From NCBI RefSeq assembly GCF_030816965.1, contig NZ_JAUSYQ010000002.1, positions 5,491,501-5,555,500 of the forward strand: a stretch of 64,000 nt of DNA. Reading direction: 5' to 3'. The position numbers and the translations under genes are program-made. The notes beneath the pieces were generated by a model. The model had not been told where the DNA came from. It did not search any database and saw nothing but the letters and a program-made list of their open reading frames with translations. Source of the stretch: Streptomyces canus. GTDB lineage: Bacteria; Actinomycetota; Actinomycetes; Streptomycetales; Streptomycetaceae. Of the stretch, positions 52,206 to 60,165 are shown piece after piece. The stretch's first letter is position 1; every line of letters begins with the position of its first letter.

Positions 52206-54017
52206 ATGCCCGTCAGTCCCCTGAACCGTCGAGCGTTCGTGAAGAAGTCAGCCGTCACCGGTGCGGCCGTGGCCGTCGCGGGGACGGCGGGAGCTCCCGC
52301 CGCCCAGGCCGCCGAGCGCGAGCCGGTGCAGAAGAACCGCACCTGGTCGTTCTCCGTCCTCGGCACCACCGACCTGCACAGCCACGTCTTCGACTGGGAC
52401 TACTACCTCGACAAGGCGTACTCCGACAGCAAGGGCAACTCCGTCGGTGTCGCCCGGGTCGCCACGCTCATCAAGCAGCAGCGCGCGGCCAAGGGTGAGG
52501 AGCACGTGCTGCTCGTCGACGCCGGCGACATCATCCAGGGCACCTCACTGGCGTACTACTTCGCGCGCGTGCAGCCCATCACCGGCAAGGACGCGCCGAA
52601 GCACCCGATGGCCGTCGCCATGAACCACATGCGCTACGACGCCGCCGCCCTCGGCAACCACGAGTTCAACTACGGCATCGAGGTGCTCAGGAAGTTCGAG
52701 AGCCAGTGCCGCTTCCCGCTGCTGGGCGCCAACGCCCTGGACGCGAAGACGCTGAAGCCCGCCTTCCAGCCGTACACCGTGAAGCGGATCTGTGTGCCGG
52801 GCGCCCCCGACATCAAGGTCGGCATCCTCGGCCTCACCAACCCCGGAATCGCCCTGTGGGACAAGGACAACGTCAGCGGGAAGATGGTCTTCCCCGGCCT
52901 GGTCGAGCAGGCGAAGAAGTATGTGCCCCGGCTGCGGGCGCTCGGCTGTGACGTCGTCTTCCTGACCGACCACTCGGGACTCGACGGTTCCTCGTCGTAC
53001 GGCGACGAACTGCCGTACGTCGAGAACGCCTCGAACCTCGTCGCCCAGCAGGTTCCCGGCATCGACGCGATCCTCGTCGGCCACACCCACGTCGAGGTGC
53101 CGTCGTACACCGTGAAGAACGAGGAGACCGGCGAGGACGTGCTGCTGTCCGAGCCGTACTGCTGGGGCTACCGGCTCAGCGTCTTCGACTTCGAGCTGGA
53201 ACTCGTGCGCGGGCAGTGGAAGGTGACGAAGAAGACCGCCCAGACCCTGAACCCCCGCACGGTCGACGAGGACCCGGAGATCAAAAAGCTCCTGGAGGCC
53301 GACCACGAGCTGGTCGTGAAGTACGTCAACACGGCCGTCGGCACCTGCACCGAGGACCTCTCGGCGGTGGAGTCCTGCTGGAAGGACGTCCCCATCATGG
53401 ACTTCATCCACCAGGTCCAGATGGACACCGTGAAGGCGGGCCTGTCGGCCTCCGACGCGGCCCTCCCGCTGATCTCGGTCGCCGCCCCCTTCTCCCGCAC
53501 CGCCGACATCCCCGCGGGCAGCGTCACCATCAAGGACATCGCCGGGCTCTACATCTACGACAACACCCTCTACGGCAAGAAGCTCACCGGCGCCCAGCTC
53601 AAGGACTACCTGGAGTACGCGGCGAAGTACTACCACCAGGTGCCGGCGGGCACGGCCGTGGACACCTCGACGCTGACCAACGCCAACAGCTTCTGGGACT
53701 ACATGTACGACACCGCCGCGGGCGTCTCGTACGACATCGACATCGCGCAGGCCGAGGGCTCGCGGATCAAGAACCTGGCCTACAACGGAACTCCGGTCAC
53801 CGACGACCAGGTCTTCGTCGTCGCCGTCAACAACTACCGTGCCAACGGCGGCTCCGGCTACCCCCACATCGCCGCCGCGGACATCGCCTACAGCTCCACC
53901 AACGAGATCCGCCAGCTGATGATCGACTACGTGACCTCGAAGGCCACGCTGGACCCGAAGGACTTCGCGGTCACCAACTGGAAGCTGACGCAGGGCGGTA
54001 CGGCGGTCTTCTCCTGA
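52206..54017 (+). CDS. Tat-exported 5'-nucleotidase / metallophosphoesterase
   Basis: A 603-residue secreted enzyme. A twin-arginine signal (NRRAFVKKSAVTGAAVAVAG) ends near AQAAE. The metallophosphatase domain (45-330) has TTDLHSH, DAGDIIQGT, ALGNHEFNYG, LTDHSG and VGHTHVEVPS. The 5'-nucleotidase C-terminal domain (380-560) has ISVAAPFSRTADIPAGSVTIKD and VVAVNNYRANGGSGYPH. It releases phosphate from nucleotides outside the cell. Confidence 0.95.
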   Translation: MPVSPLNRRAFVKKSAVTGAAVAVAGTAGAPAAQAAEREPVQKNRTWSFSVLGTTDLHSHVFDWDYYLDKAYSDSKGNSVGVARVATLIKQQRAAKGEEHVLLVDAGDIIQGTSLAYYFARVQPITGKDAPKHPMAVAMNHMRYDAAALGNHEFNYGIEVLRKFESQCRFPLLGANALDAKTLKPAFQPYTVKRICVPGAPDIKVGILGLTNPGIALWDKDNVSGKMVFPGLVEQAKKYVPRLRALGCDVVFLTDHSGLDGSSSYGDELPYVENASNLVAQQVPGIDAILVGHTHVEVPSYTVKNEETGEDVLLSEPYCWGYRLSVFDFELELVRGQWKVTKKTAQTLNPRTVDEDPEIKKLLEADHELVVKYVNTAVGTCTEDLSAVESCWKDVPIMDFIHQVQMDTVKAGLSASDAALPLISVAAPFSRTADIPAGSVTIKDIAGLYIYDNTLYGKKLTGAQLKDYLEYAAKYYHQVPAGTAVDTSTLTNANSFWDYMYDTAAGVSYDIDIAQAEGSRIKNLAYNGTPVTDDQVFVVAVNNYRANGGSGYPHIAAADIAYSSTNEIRQLMIDYVTSKATLDPKDFAVTNWKLTQGGTAVFS

Positions 54018-54123
54018 AGTCGTTGAAGTTTCGCCAACTGAAGGTGCGATAAGCGCAGCCTGTCAGCAGGCCATGCTTATTTCTTCGATATGCGCCGCAC
54101 ATCCCTCAAAAGGGACGTGGTCC

Positions 54124-54186
54124 GGACGCGCGCGCATTGAGCTGTCAACAATTTTGCTGATAGTTCTCTGGTCAGCGCGCGCGTCC
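54124..54186 (+). promoter_or_regulatory. AT-rich promoter-like core between perfect 12-bp GC arms
   Basis: GGACGCGCGCGC (54124-54135) and GCGCGCGCGTCC (54175-54186) are exact inverted copies around a 39-nt AT-rich core (TTGAGCTGTCAACAATTTTG, then CTGATAGTTCTC). TTGAGC and TGATAG could serve as -35 and -10. The right arm ends 28 nt before the DUF3500 gene GTG. Confidence 0.6.
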
Positions 54187-54214
54187 ATCCCAACCTCGTC
54201 CCCAGGGAGTGTTC

Positions 54215-55459
54215 GTGAGCAGGGAAAGAACCAGTCAGGCGCGCAAGCGGCGCACATGGCGGACCGTGGCCGGAGTCGCCGCCGGTGTCGTCCTCGTCGG
54301 TGGTGGATTCGTGGCGGCGAACGCCGCGACCACCACCGACACGAAGACGGCGGCCCACTTCGCGGTGAACAAGAAGGCCACCGGCGTCGGCGCCGTGGTC
54401 AGCGCCGCCAACGCGTTCCTCAACACGCTGGACTCCGACCAGCAGTCCGAGACGGTCCTGGACTTCAGCCAGGCCAACGCGACCGCCTGGTCGAACCTGC
54501 CGTGCGGCGGCAACTGCCGCCCCGGCATCCGGACCGGCTCGCTGTCCGACGACCAACTCAGCGCGCTCCAGAACGTGTTGAAGGTGGCCCTGGGGTCCGG
54601 CAAGGACACCGGCTACGAGCACGTCATGCAGACTCTGAAGGCCGACGACGTGCTCGCCTCCGCACAGAGCACCAGCTCCTCCTCCGCCGCCCCGACGGAC
54701 GCCCCCTCGGCCGACCCGACGGCCAGTCCCACGGCCACGGACGTTCCGACCGGCACGCCCCCCTCGGGCGGTCCCGGAGGCGGCGGCGGTGCCGGCGGTG
54801 GGGGTTACGGCAGCGGCGTCTACTACCTGGCGTTCCTCGGCACCCCCTCGGCGACCGGCACCTGGCAGCTGCACTTCGGCGGCCACCACCTCGCCGTGAA
54901 CGTCACCTACAAGGACGGCAAGGTCGCCGGTGCCAGCCCGTTCTTCAGCGGCGTCGAGCCCACCACATGGACCGCCGACGACGGCACCACCTACTCCCCG
55001 ATGGCGAAGTTCCGCGACGGCCTGCTCAAGGTGACGAGCAGCCTGACCACCGAGCAGCTGGCCACCGCCAAGCTGTCCGAGTCCTTCAGTGACGTTCTGC
55101 TCGGCCCGGGCAAGGACGGCCAGTTCCCGGCGACCAAGGAGGGCATCAAGGTCAGCGCTCTGTCGGCAAAGCAGAAGAAGCTGGTCCTGGAGGCCATCCA
55201 TCCCTGGGTCGCCGACGTGGACGACGCCACGGCGAAAAAGCTCATGAAGACGTACGAGCGGGAGCTGAACCAGACCTACGTCAGCTACTCCGGCGGCACC
55301 GGCCTGGACACCCAGGGCGACTACGTCCGGATCGACGGCCCCAGCGTGTGGATCGAGTTCGTCTGCCAGGACGGCGTGGTCTACCGGGACCAGATCCACT
55401 ACCACACCGTGTACCGGGACCACACCCGCGACTACGGCAGCGAGTTCTCCTTCTCATGA
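54215..55459 (+). CDS. Exported DUF3500 protein
   Basis: A 414-residue secreted or anchored protein. The signal segment lies at about 17-38 (VAGVAAGVVLVGGGFVAANAA). The DUF3500 domain is split by a low-complexity Ser/Thr/Pro and Gly-rich linker (about 150-195). After the linker come YYLAFLGTPSATGTWQLHFGGHHLAVNVTY, PFFSGVEPTTW and IWIEF-like VWIEFVCQDGVVYRDQIHYHTVYRDHTRDYG. Function is not established. The linker in the middle of the domain is unusual. It is coupled to the HupE-like gene by a 4-nt overlap, and DUF3500/HupE pairs occur elsewhere. Confidence 0.87.
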   Translation: MSRERTSQARKRRTWRTVAGVAAGVVLVGGGFVAANAATTTDTKTAAHFAVNKKATGVGAVVSAANAFLNTLDSDQQSETVLDFSQANATAWSNLPCGGNCRPGIRTGSLSDDQLSALQNVLKVALGSGKDTGYEHVMQTLKADDVLASAQSTSSSSAAPTDAPSADPTASPTATDVPTGTPPSGGPGGGGGAGGGGYGSGVYYLAFLGTPSATGTWQLHFGGHHLAVNVTYKDGKVAGASPFFSGVEPTTWTADDGTTYSPMAKFRDGLLKVTSSLTTEQLATAKLSESFSDVLLGPGKDGQFPATKEGIKVSALSAKQKKLVLEAIHPWVADVDDATAKKLMKTYERELNQTYVSYSGGTGLDTQGDYVRIDGPSVWIEFVCQDGVVYRDQIHYHTVYRDHTRDYGSEFSFS

Positions 55460-56799
55460 CCGGACCGCGAAACTGGCTGACCACAGCGCTGCGCTGGGTT
55501 GCCGGGATCGCGATCGCGGTACCGGCGACGCTCCTGCTCGGGGCGTCGCCGGCCGCCGCGCATCCGATGCCGCACTCGGTGGTGCAGCTCGACGTGTACG
55601 AGCACTCGGTCTCGGGCCGCCTGGAACTGCCCCTCGACGACTTCGCCCGCGCCAGCGGGATCGAGGTGTCCGAGAAGACGCTGAGTGCCCGAACCGGGGC
55701 CGTCCGCGCCTACCTGGTCCAGCACATCCGACCCACCGCCACCGACGGCAGCACCTGGCAGGTCACCGTCGGCCGCCCGATCCTGAGCCGGGCCGTGCAG
55801 ACCGACACCGGCCGGTACCGCGAGCTGGTCGTCCGGGCCGTGCTCACCCCGCCGGCCGGCACTGACGTACGGCACTTCACCTTCGGCTACGACGTCATCG
55901 TCCACCAGGTCATCACCCACACCGCGCTGGTAACGGTCCGTCAGGACTGGTCGGCCGGTCAGGTCGACGGTGAGGGCACCACGCAGGTCGGCACGATCCG
56001 TGTCGACACCCGGACCATGAAGGTGCCGGCCCTGAAGGTCGACCTGGCCGCGGGCAGCGCATGGCGGGGCTTCGTCGCCATGGTCGAACTCGGTGGCGAC
56101 CACATCCTCACCGGCACCGACCATCTGCTGTTCCTGCTCATCCTGCTGCTGCCCGCCCCGCTGGCGGCGAGCGGAGGGCGCTGGAACGGTCTGGTGGGCG
56201 CGAGGAAAGCCCTGGGCCGCATCGGCCGCATCACGCTCGCCTTCACCGCCGGCCACTCCGCCGCACTGGCCGCCACCGCGCTCGGCCACCTCGACATCCC
56301 CGCCTGGCCGGTCGAGGCGTTCATCGCGGCGAGCATCCTGGTCGGCGCGATCCATGCCGTCCGGCCGCTCTTCCCGGGCAAGGAGGCACTCGTGGCCGGG
56401 GTCTTCGGGCTCGGCCACGGCATGGCGTTCTCCTTCGTGCTCGCCGAGATGCGGCTGACCGCGGGCCAGTTGGCGACCAGCCTCCTCGGCTTCAACCTCG
56501 GCATCGAACTGGTCCAGCTCCTGCTGGTGTGCCTCGCCCTGCCGTCCCTGCTGGTCCTGGCCCGCCTCAGGGTCCAGCCCGCCCTGCGGCTGACCGGCGC
56601 GGTGCTCACCGGCACGGCGGCTCTCGGCTGGCTCGCCGACCGTCTCGGCCTGTCCAACCCCGCGGCCCGGGCCGCCGACAGCGCCGGATCCCATACGACG
56701 GTGCTGCTGGCCGCGCTCGTGGCGACCGCGGTGTCCGCCGTGGCCTGGACGCTGTTCGCCCGCCGCCGGGCCCCGGCCGACCCTGTCCTGGTGGTCTGA
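55456..56799 (+). CDS. HupE/UreJ-family membrane protein
   Basis: A 447-residue protein: signal peptide (to about AAAHP), an extracytoplasmic domain of ~190 residues, then seven or so membrane helices. MVELGGDHILTGTDHLLFLLILLLPAPL is the HupE/UreJ_2 signature, with FTAGHSAALAATALG and GLGHGMAFSFVLAEM as the other conserved His-containing helices. Members are thought to move Ni, Co or other metals. Its coupling with the His-rich DUF3500 protein suggests a shared metal- or heme-related task. Confidence 0.9.
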   Translation: MTGPRNWLTTALRWVAGIAIAVPATLLLGASPAAAHPMPHSVVQLDVYEHSVSGRLELPLDDFARASGIEVSEKTLSARTGAVRAYLVQHIRPTATDGSTWQVTVGRPILSRAVQTDTGRYRELVVRAVLTPPAGTDVRHFTFGYDVIVHQVITHTALVTVRQDWSAGQVDGEGTTQVGTIRVDTRTMKVPALKVDLAAGSAWRGFVAMVELGGDHILTGTDHLLFLLILLLPAPLAASGGRWNGLVGARKALGRIGRITLAFTAGHSAALAATALGHLDIPAWPVEAFIAASILVGAIHAVRPLFPGKEALVAGVFGLGHGMAFSFVLAEMRLTAGQLATSLLGFNLGIELVQLLLVCLALPSLLVLARLRVQPALRLTGAVLTGTAALGWLADRLGLSNPAARAADSAGSHTTVLLAALVATAVSAVAWTLFARRRAPADPVLVV

Positions 56800-56888
56800 C
56801 GGCCCTACCGGTACCCGACGTCCATCGGATGTTTACTCGTGGTTGGTATCACTGGTACCCGACCCATTCATCCGCCACGGGGGGCTCG

Positions 56889-57773
56889 ATGGACGCGGAG
56901 ATCTGGACCAAGGAGCTGGGCAGACCGGGCAGCACAAGGGAGTTGGGCGCGGTACGGCTGTCCGCCGTGCGGTGCCCGGCGACGGAGTTACCGGGCGGCG
57001 GGACGGGCGCACCGGGCGGCCACCGCTACCACCTCACGCTGCTGCTGGGGGGTGCGCTGGCGCTGGACCAGGAGGACAGGTCGGCGCGGCCCGGCCCCGG
57101 GGACCTGGTGCTGGTGGACGGGGGCCGGCCCTTCCGGCTGGCCCTCACCGCGCCCCGGAACGTGCTGGTCACCGCCCACCTCCCGGTCGTTCCCGGTGAT
57201 CCGGCGCAGTGCGTGGCGCGCACGATCGGCGGACGGCAGGGGCTGGGCGCCCTGGTCTCCGGGCTCCTGACGGGACTGGCCCGGGACACCACCTTCTACC
57301 GGCCCGCCGACGAGCGCCGGCTGGGCGTGGCCGTACTCGAACTCACCGGCGCGTTACTGGACCAGGGACGCCCGGACCCCGCCCCTCAGCCGCTCCTCCC
57401 GCGCATCCAGGCGTACGTCCTGGCGCACCTGGGCGACGGCCCTCTCACGCCCGACGACGTGGCCGCCGCGCATCACATCTCCACCCGCTATCTGCACCGC
57501 CTCTTCCAGCGCCAGGGCCTGACCGTGGCCGCCTGGATCAAGACGCAGCGGCTGGAGCGGTGCCGGCGCGACCTGGCCGATCCGCGGCTGGCCCACCTCC
57601 CCGTCCATGCCGTCGCGGCCCGCTGGGGATTCGCCCAACCTGCCGATTTCAGCAGGGCGTTCCGCACCGCCTACAGGATCTCCCCCACCTGTTTCCGGGG
57701 ACGCTCCCTGCCAACAAACAGTGCGCGCGCTGCCAACGACAGGCACCTCACGGCTCAGCAGACTCACGGATAA
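56889..57773 (+). CDS. AraC-family regulator with two TTA codons
   Basis: A 294-residue regulator. The N-terminal half is the AraC-binding-like domain of the NphR/FeaR type (GHRYHLTLLLGGALALDQED), and the C-terminal double HTH (about 190-285) has LTPDDVAAAHHISTRYLHRLFQRQGLTVAAWIKTQRLERCRRDLADP and VAARWGFAQPADFSRAFRTAYRISP. TTA codons lie at 56988-56990 and 57354-57356. In Streptomyces these need the bldA tRNA, so expression should be late or development-linked. ATG 56889 is the first after a GGGGGCTCG weak site. Confidence 0.9.
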   Translation: MDAEIWTKELGRPGSTRELGAVRLSAVRCPATELPGGGTGAPGGHRYHLTLLLGGALALDQEDRSARPGPGDLVLVDGGRPFRLALTAPRNVLVTAHLPVVPGDPAQCVARTIGGRQGLGALVSGLLTGLARDTTFYRPADERRLGVAVLELTGALLDQGRPDPAPQPLLPRIQAYVLAHLGDGPLTPDDVAAAHHISTRYLHRLFQRQGLTVAAWIKTQRLERCRRDLADPRLAHLPVHAVAARWGFAQPADFSRAFRTAYRISPTCFRGRSLPTNSARAANDRHLTAQQTHG

Positions 57774-57803
57774 GCACTGCAACCACATCCATGGGGGAGC
57801 CGT

Positions 57804-57974
57804 ATGGCCGAGAACCAAGCCGCTGCCGCGGCGGCGAGCGAGCAGAAGCCGGTGGAACCGCGAGGCGGAGCCGGGGTGTTCGACGTGGACCCGGACCAGT
57901 CCGGGGTCAGCCAGGACCCGAAGAAGGTCGTCAAGGGCGACATATCCGTCTTCCCCGAGAACACGGAGGTCTGA
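57804..57974 (+). CDS. 56-residue acidic ORF upstream of the lysin gene
   Basis: ATG 57804 with GGGGAG 6 nt upstream encodes a 56-residue hydrophilic protein (MAENQAAAAAASEQKPVEPRG, GVFDVDPDQSGVSQDPKKV, DISVFPENTEV). Third-position GC bias is maintained. It ends 1 nt before the lysin ATG, so the two are translationally coupled. No family recognised. Confidence 0.65.
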   Translation: MAENQAAAAAASEQKPVEPRGGAGVFDVDPDQSGVSQDPKKVVKGDISVFPENTEV

Positions 57975-57975
57975 C

Positions 57976-58974
57976 ATGGGATCCGTCTCGGGGATGCTCG
58001 CGCAGATGCGCGCCCTCATCGGCACCGGTGAGTACCCGCCCGGCTCGAACAGCAACAAGATCACCGACTGGTACGGCTTCGACGACGCATGGTGCGACAT
58101 GACCGTCAGCTACGCCGCCGCCCACTCGGACAACCTCAGCGCGGTCTGCGGCAAGTTCGCCTACACGGTCGCGCACGCCAACGCCTTCAAGGCGAAGGGC
58201 CGTTGGCACTACGGGCTCGGCGGGATCCGCCCGGGCGACATCGTCTTCTTCGACTGGAACGGCAGCCGGTCCATCAGCAGGATCGACCACGTCGGCGTCG
58301 TCGAGGCGGTGCACTCCAACGGCACCATCACCACCATCGAGGGCAACACCAGCAACAAGTGCATGCGCCACAGCCGCAACTCCGCCTGCGTGGTGGGCTA
58401 CGGCCGCCCCGGCTACGGCGACGCGAGCCCGCTGCCGCCCACCGACGGCATCCTGCGCAAGGGCTCCAAGGGCGCGGCGGTCAAGACGCTCCAGAAGAAC
58501 CTGAACACCGTCATGAAGTCCGGACTGGTCGTCGACGGCGACTTCGGTCCGGCCACCGACACCGCCGTACGGGCCTTCCAGAAGAAGTACGGCCTGACGG
58601 TCGACGGTCAGTACGGGCCGGCGTCGGCCGCGGTGATGAAGTCCGCGCTGAAGGGCGGCACCAAGCCGATCCCGCCCACCCCGCGCCCGCCGGCCGCCGG
58701 AAAGCTCAAGGTGGACGGCGAGTTCGGGCCGGCGACCTGCGCGGCGATGCAGCGCGCCCTGAACAAGCACGGGGCCAAGCTGAGCGTGGACGGTGGCTTC
58801 GGACCGTTGACGAAGAAGGCCCTGCAGAGCTATCTGAAGGTCGCCGCGGACGGGGTCGTCGGGCCCAACACGGTCAAGGCCCTCCAGAAGAAGGTGGGTT
58901 CGGGAGTCGACGGCAAGTGGGGTGCGGACACCACCCGCCACCTCCAGACGGCTCTGAACGCCGGCACGTTCTGA
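57976..58974 (+). CDS. CHAP-domain lysin with peptidoglycan-binding repeats, no signal peptide
   Basis: A 332-residue protein. An NlpC/CHAP-like hydrolase domain fills residues 1-150, with the catalytic Cys in FDDAWCDMTVSYAAAHS, the His in IDHVGVVEAV and the third residue region TTIEGNTSN. Then come three PG_binding_1 units, seen as LQKNLNTVM..VDGDFGPATDTAVRAFQKKYG, KVDGEFGPATCAAMQRALN and VDGGFGPLTKKALQSYLK, plus a shorter fourth (VDGKWGADTTRHLQTAL). It resembles phage endolysins. No Sec, Tat or lipoprotein signal is visible, which is strange for a cell-wall hydrolase. Confidence 0.9.
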   Translation: MGSVSGMLAQMRALIGTGEYPPGSNSNKITDWYGFDDAWCDMTVSYAAAHSDNLSAVCGKFAYTVAHANAFKAKGRWHYGLGGIRPGDIVFFDWNGSRSISRIDHVGVVEAVHSNGTITTIEGNTSNKCMRHSRNSACVVGYGRPGYGDASPLPPTDGILRKGSKGAAVKTLQKNLNTVMKSGLVVDGDFGPATDTAVRAFQKKYGLTVDGQYGPASAAVMKSALKGGTKPIPPTPRPPAAGKLKVDGEFGPATCAAMQRALNKHGAKLSVDGGFGPLTKKALQSYLKVAADGVVGPNTVKALQKKVGSGVDGKWGADTTRHLQTALNAGTF

Positions 58975-58981
58975 ACGGACG

Positions 58982-59009
58982 GGGACTCCGGTCGGCGGGC
59001 CGGAGTCCC
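58982..59009 (+). terminator. Terminator hairpin after the lysin gene
   Basis: GGGACTCCGG and CCGGAGTCCC form a perfect 10-bp stem with an 8-nt loop, 8 nt after the stop. Confidence 0.9.
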
Positions 59010-59025
59010 TCTCCCCACGGCTGCT

Positions 59026-59213
59026 TCAGCAGCCGGTCGCCCAGGTGTGGGAGTCGCCGCGGTCGTTGGCCATGCCGTTGCAGCCGACCTCCTGGCCGGG
59101 GTCGAGGCAGAGGACATGCCCCGGCGGACGGCAGCGGCTGCGTGGGCGGGCGCGGCTGTGAGGGGAGCGAGGGCGGCGAGCGGCACGGAGGTGATCAAGG
59201 CGGGGCGCATCAT
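59026..59213 (-). pseudogene. Small exported Cys-containing protein, frameshifted
   Basis: From ATG 59213 (or 59210) a good signal peptide is read (MMRPALITSVPLAALAPLTA, then APAHA). Shortly after, at about 59135, a different minus frame encodes GHVLCLDPGQEVGCNGMAND and then RGDSHTWATGC to a stop at 59026-59028. The joined product would be a ~60-residue secreted peptide with three Cys. One base must be gained (or two lost) to join the frames. Confidence 0.55.
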
Positions 59214-59229
59214 CGAGGACTGCGGGAGG

Positions 59230-59514
59230 TCAGGCCGTGGGGTGCAGGCGGCCCGTGACGCTCCGGTACGCCGCCCCGAGCACCGCCGCGTTCACCACGG
59301 CCCCCAGGGCGATCCCGGCCCACGCCCACGCTTCCGGCAGCATCACGAACAGCAGCGAGGCCGGGGCCGTGACAAGGAACGCCCAGACGCCGGCGAGGCT
59401 CGCGTCGGCGTGTTCGACGAACAGCGCGTCCACGCCGACCCAGCAGAGGACGGCGGCCACGAGGAGCAGGTAGCCGAGAGCGAGCGGGTTGCGGAAGTAG
59501 CGCGAGCCGTTCAT
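59230..59514 (-). CDS. SCO4225-type small membrane protein
   Basis: A 94-residue protein with three membrane helices (about 12-32, 40-60 and 65-85: LALGYLLLVAAVLCWVGVDALF, ASLAGVWAFLVTAPASLLFVML, WAGIALGAVVNAAVLGAAYR). I remember this pattern as the SCO4225 family of Streptomyces membrane proteins; function unknown. Confidence 0.75.
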   Translation of the reverse strand: MNGSRYFRNPLALGYLLLVAAVLCWVGVDALFVEHADASLAGVWAFLVTAPASLLFVMLPEAWAWAGIALGAVVNAAVLGAAYRSVTGRLHPTA

Positions 59515-59618
59515 GTGGACCCCCAGGTGATCGGTCGGTGCGTCGGTGATCCCCACGATGCCTGGCCTTCCGCGGCCACCGCCTGAGTTGCGATACTCAA
59601 CGTCTTCGCGGGGTGTAC

Positions 59619-59774
59619 CCAGGCCCGCACGAACTCCCCCGTGTGCGCCCGCGCCCACTGCGCGAACGTCCGGGCCGGGCGCCCCGGAATCGCGCGCCCC
59701 GGCTCCCCGGCGCGCGCGAGCCGCCGTGCCGACTCGCTCCCCACGTGGCCCGTCGCACCGGGGGAGCGGTCCAC
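59619..59774 (-). pseudogene. Internally deleted NmrA/SDR-type NAD(P)-binding protein
   Basis: The frame reads GATGHVGSESARRLARAGE, the Rossmann glycine motif and first helix of NmrA-like reductases, and then passes directly to GRPARTFAQWARAHTGEF, the extreme C terminus of the same family. About 200 residues between are missing. The reading frame stays open, which points to a clean in-frame deletion. Confidence 0.65.
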
Positions 59775-59792
59775 CTGCTCCCTCTGGAGTAG

Positions 59793-59827
59793 CCCGGGAT
59801 AAATACCACATACGGGCATATCCTGGG
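59793..59827. promoter_or_regulatory. Inverted repeat CCCGGGATA ... TATCCTGGG
   Basis: Nine-bp arms with one mismatch flank an AT-rich 17-nt centre, 42 nt before the ATG of the 97-residue gene. Probably promoter/operator of that gene. Confidence 0.45.
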
Positions 59828-59868
59828 ATTGTGCATTTCTGCGTGTCGATCTGGAGAAGGTGAGTGCG

Positions 59869-60162
59869 ATGCGCGTACTGCTCAAGGTGTCCATGGACAC
59901 GGAGAAGGCGAACGAGGCCATCAGCCACGGCACCCTGCCGAAGCTGATCGAGCAGTCGATGGAACAGATCAAGCCCGAAGCGGCCTACTTCACCGCCGAG
60001 AACGGTCAGCGCACCGCCTACATGGTCTTCGACATGCAGGACAGCTCACTGATGCCGGTGATCAGTGAGCCGTTCTTCATGAACCTGGGCGCCAAGATCA
60101 GCTACACCCCGGTGATGAACTACGAGGACGTGCAGAAGGGGCTCTCCCAGCTGGGGCGCTGA
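59869..60162 (+). CDS. Small protein of ferredoxin-like (DUF3303-like) appearance
   Basis: A 97-residue soluble protein: MRVLLKVSMDTEKANEAISHG, KPEAAYFTAENGQRTAYMVFDMQD, FFMNLGAKISYTPVMNYEDVQKGL. The beta-alpha-beta-beta pattern suits a dimeric ferredoxin-like fold; the exact family is uncertain. ATG 59869 has GAGAAGG upstream. Confidence 0.75.
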   Translation: MRVLLKVSMDTEKANEAISHGTLPKLIEQSMEQIKPEAAYFTAENGQRTAYMVFDMQDSSLMPVISEPFFMNLGAKISYTPVMNYEDVQKGLSQLGR

Positions 60163-60165
60163 CCC

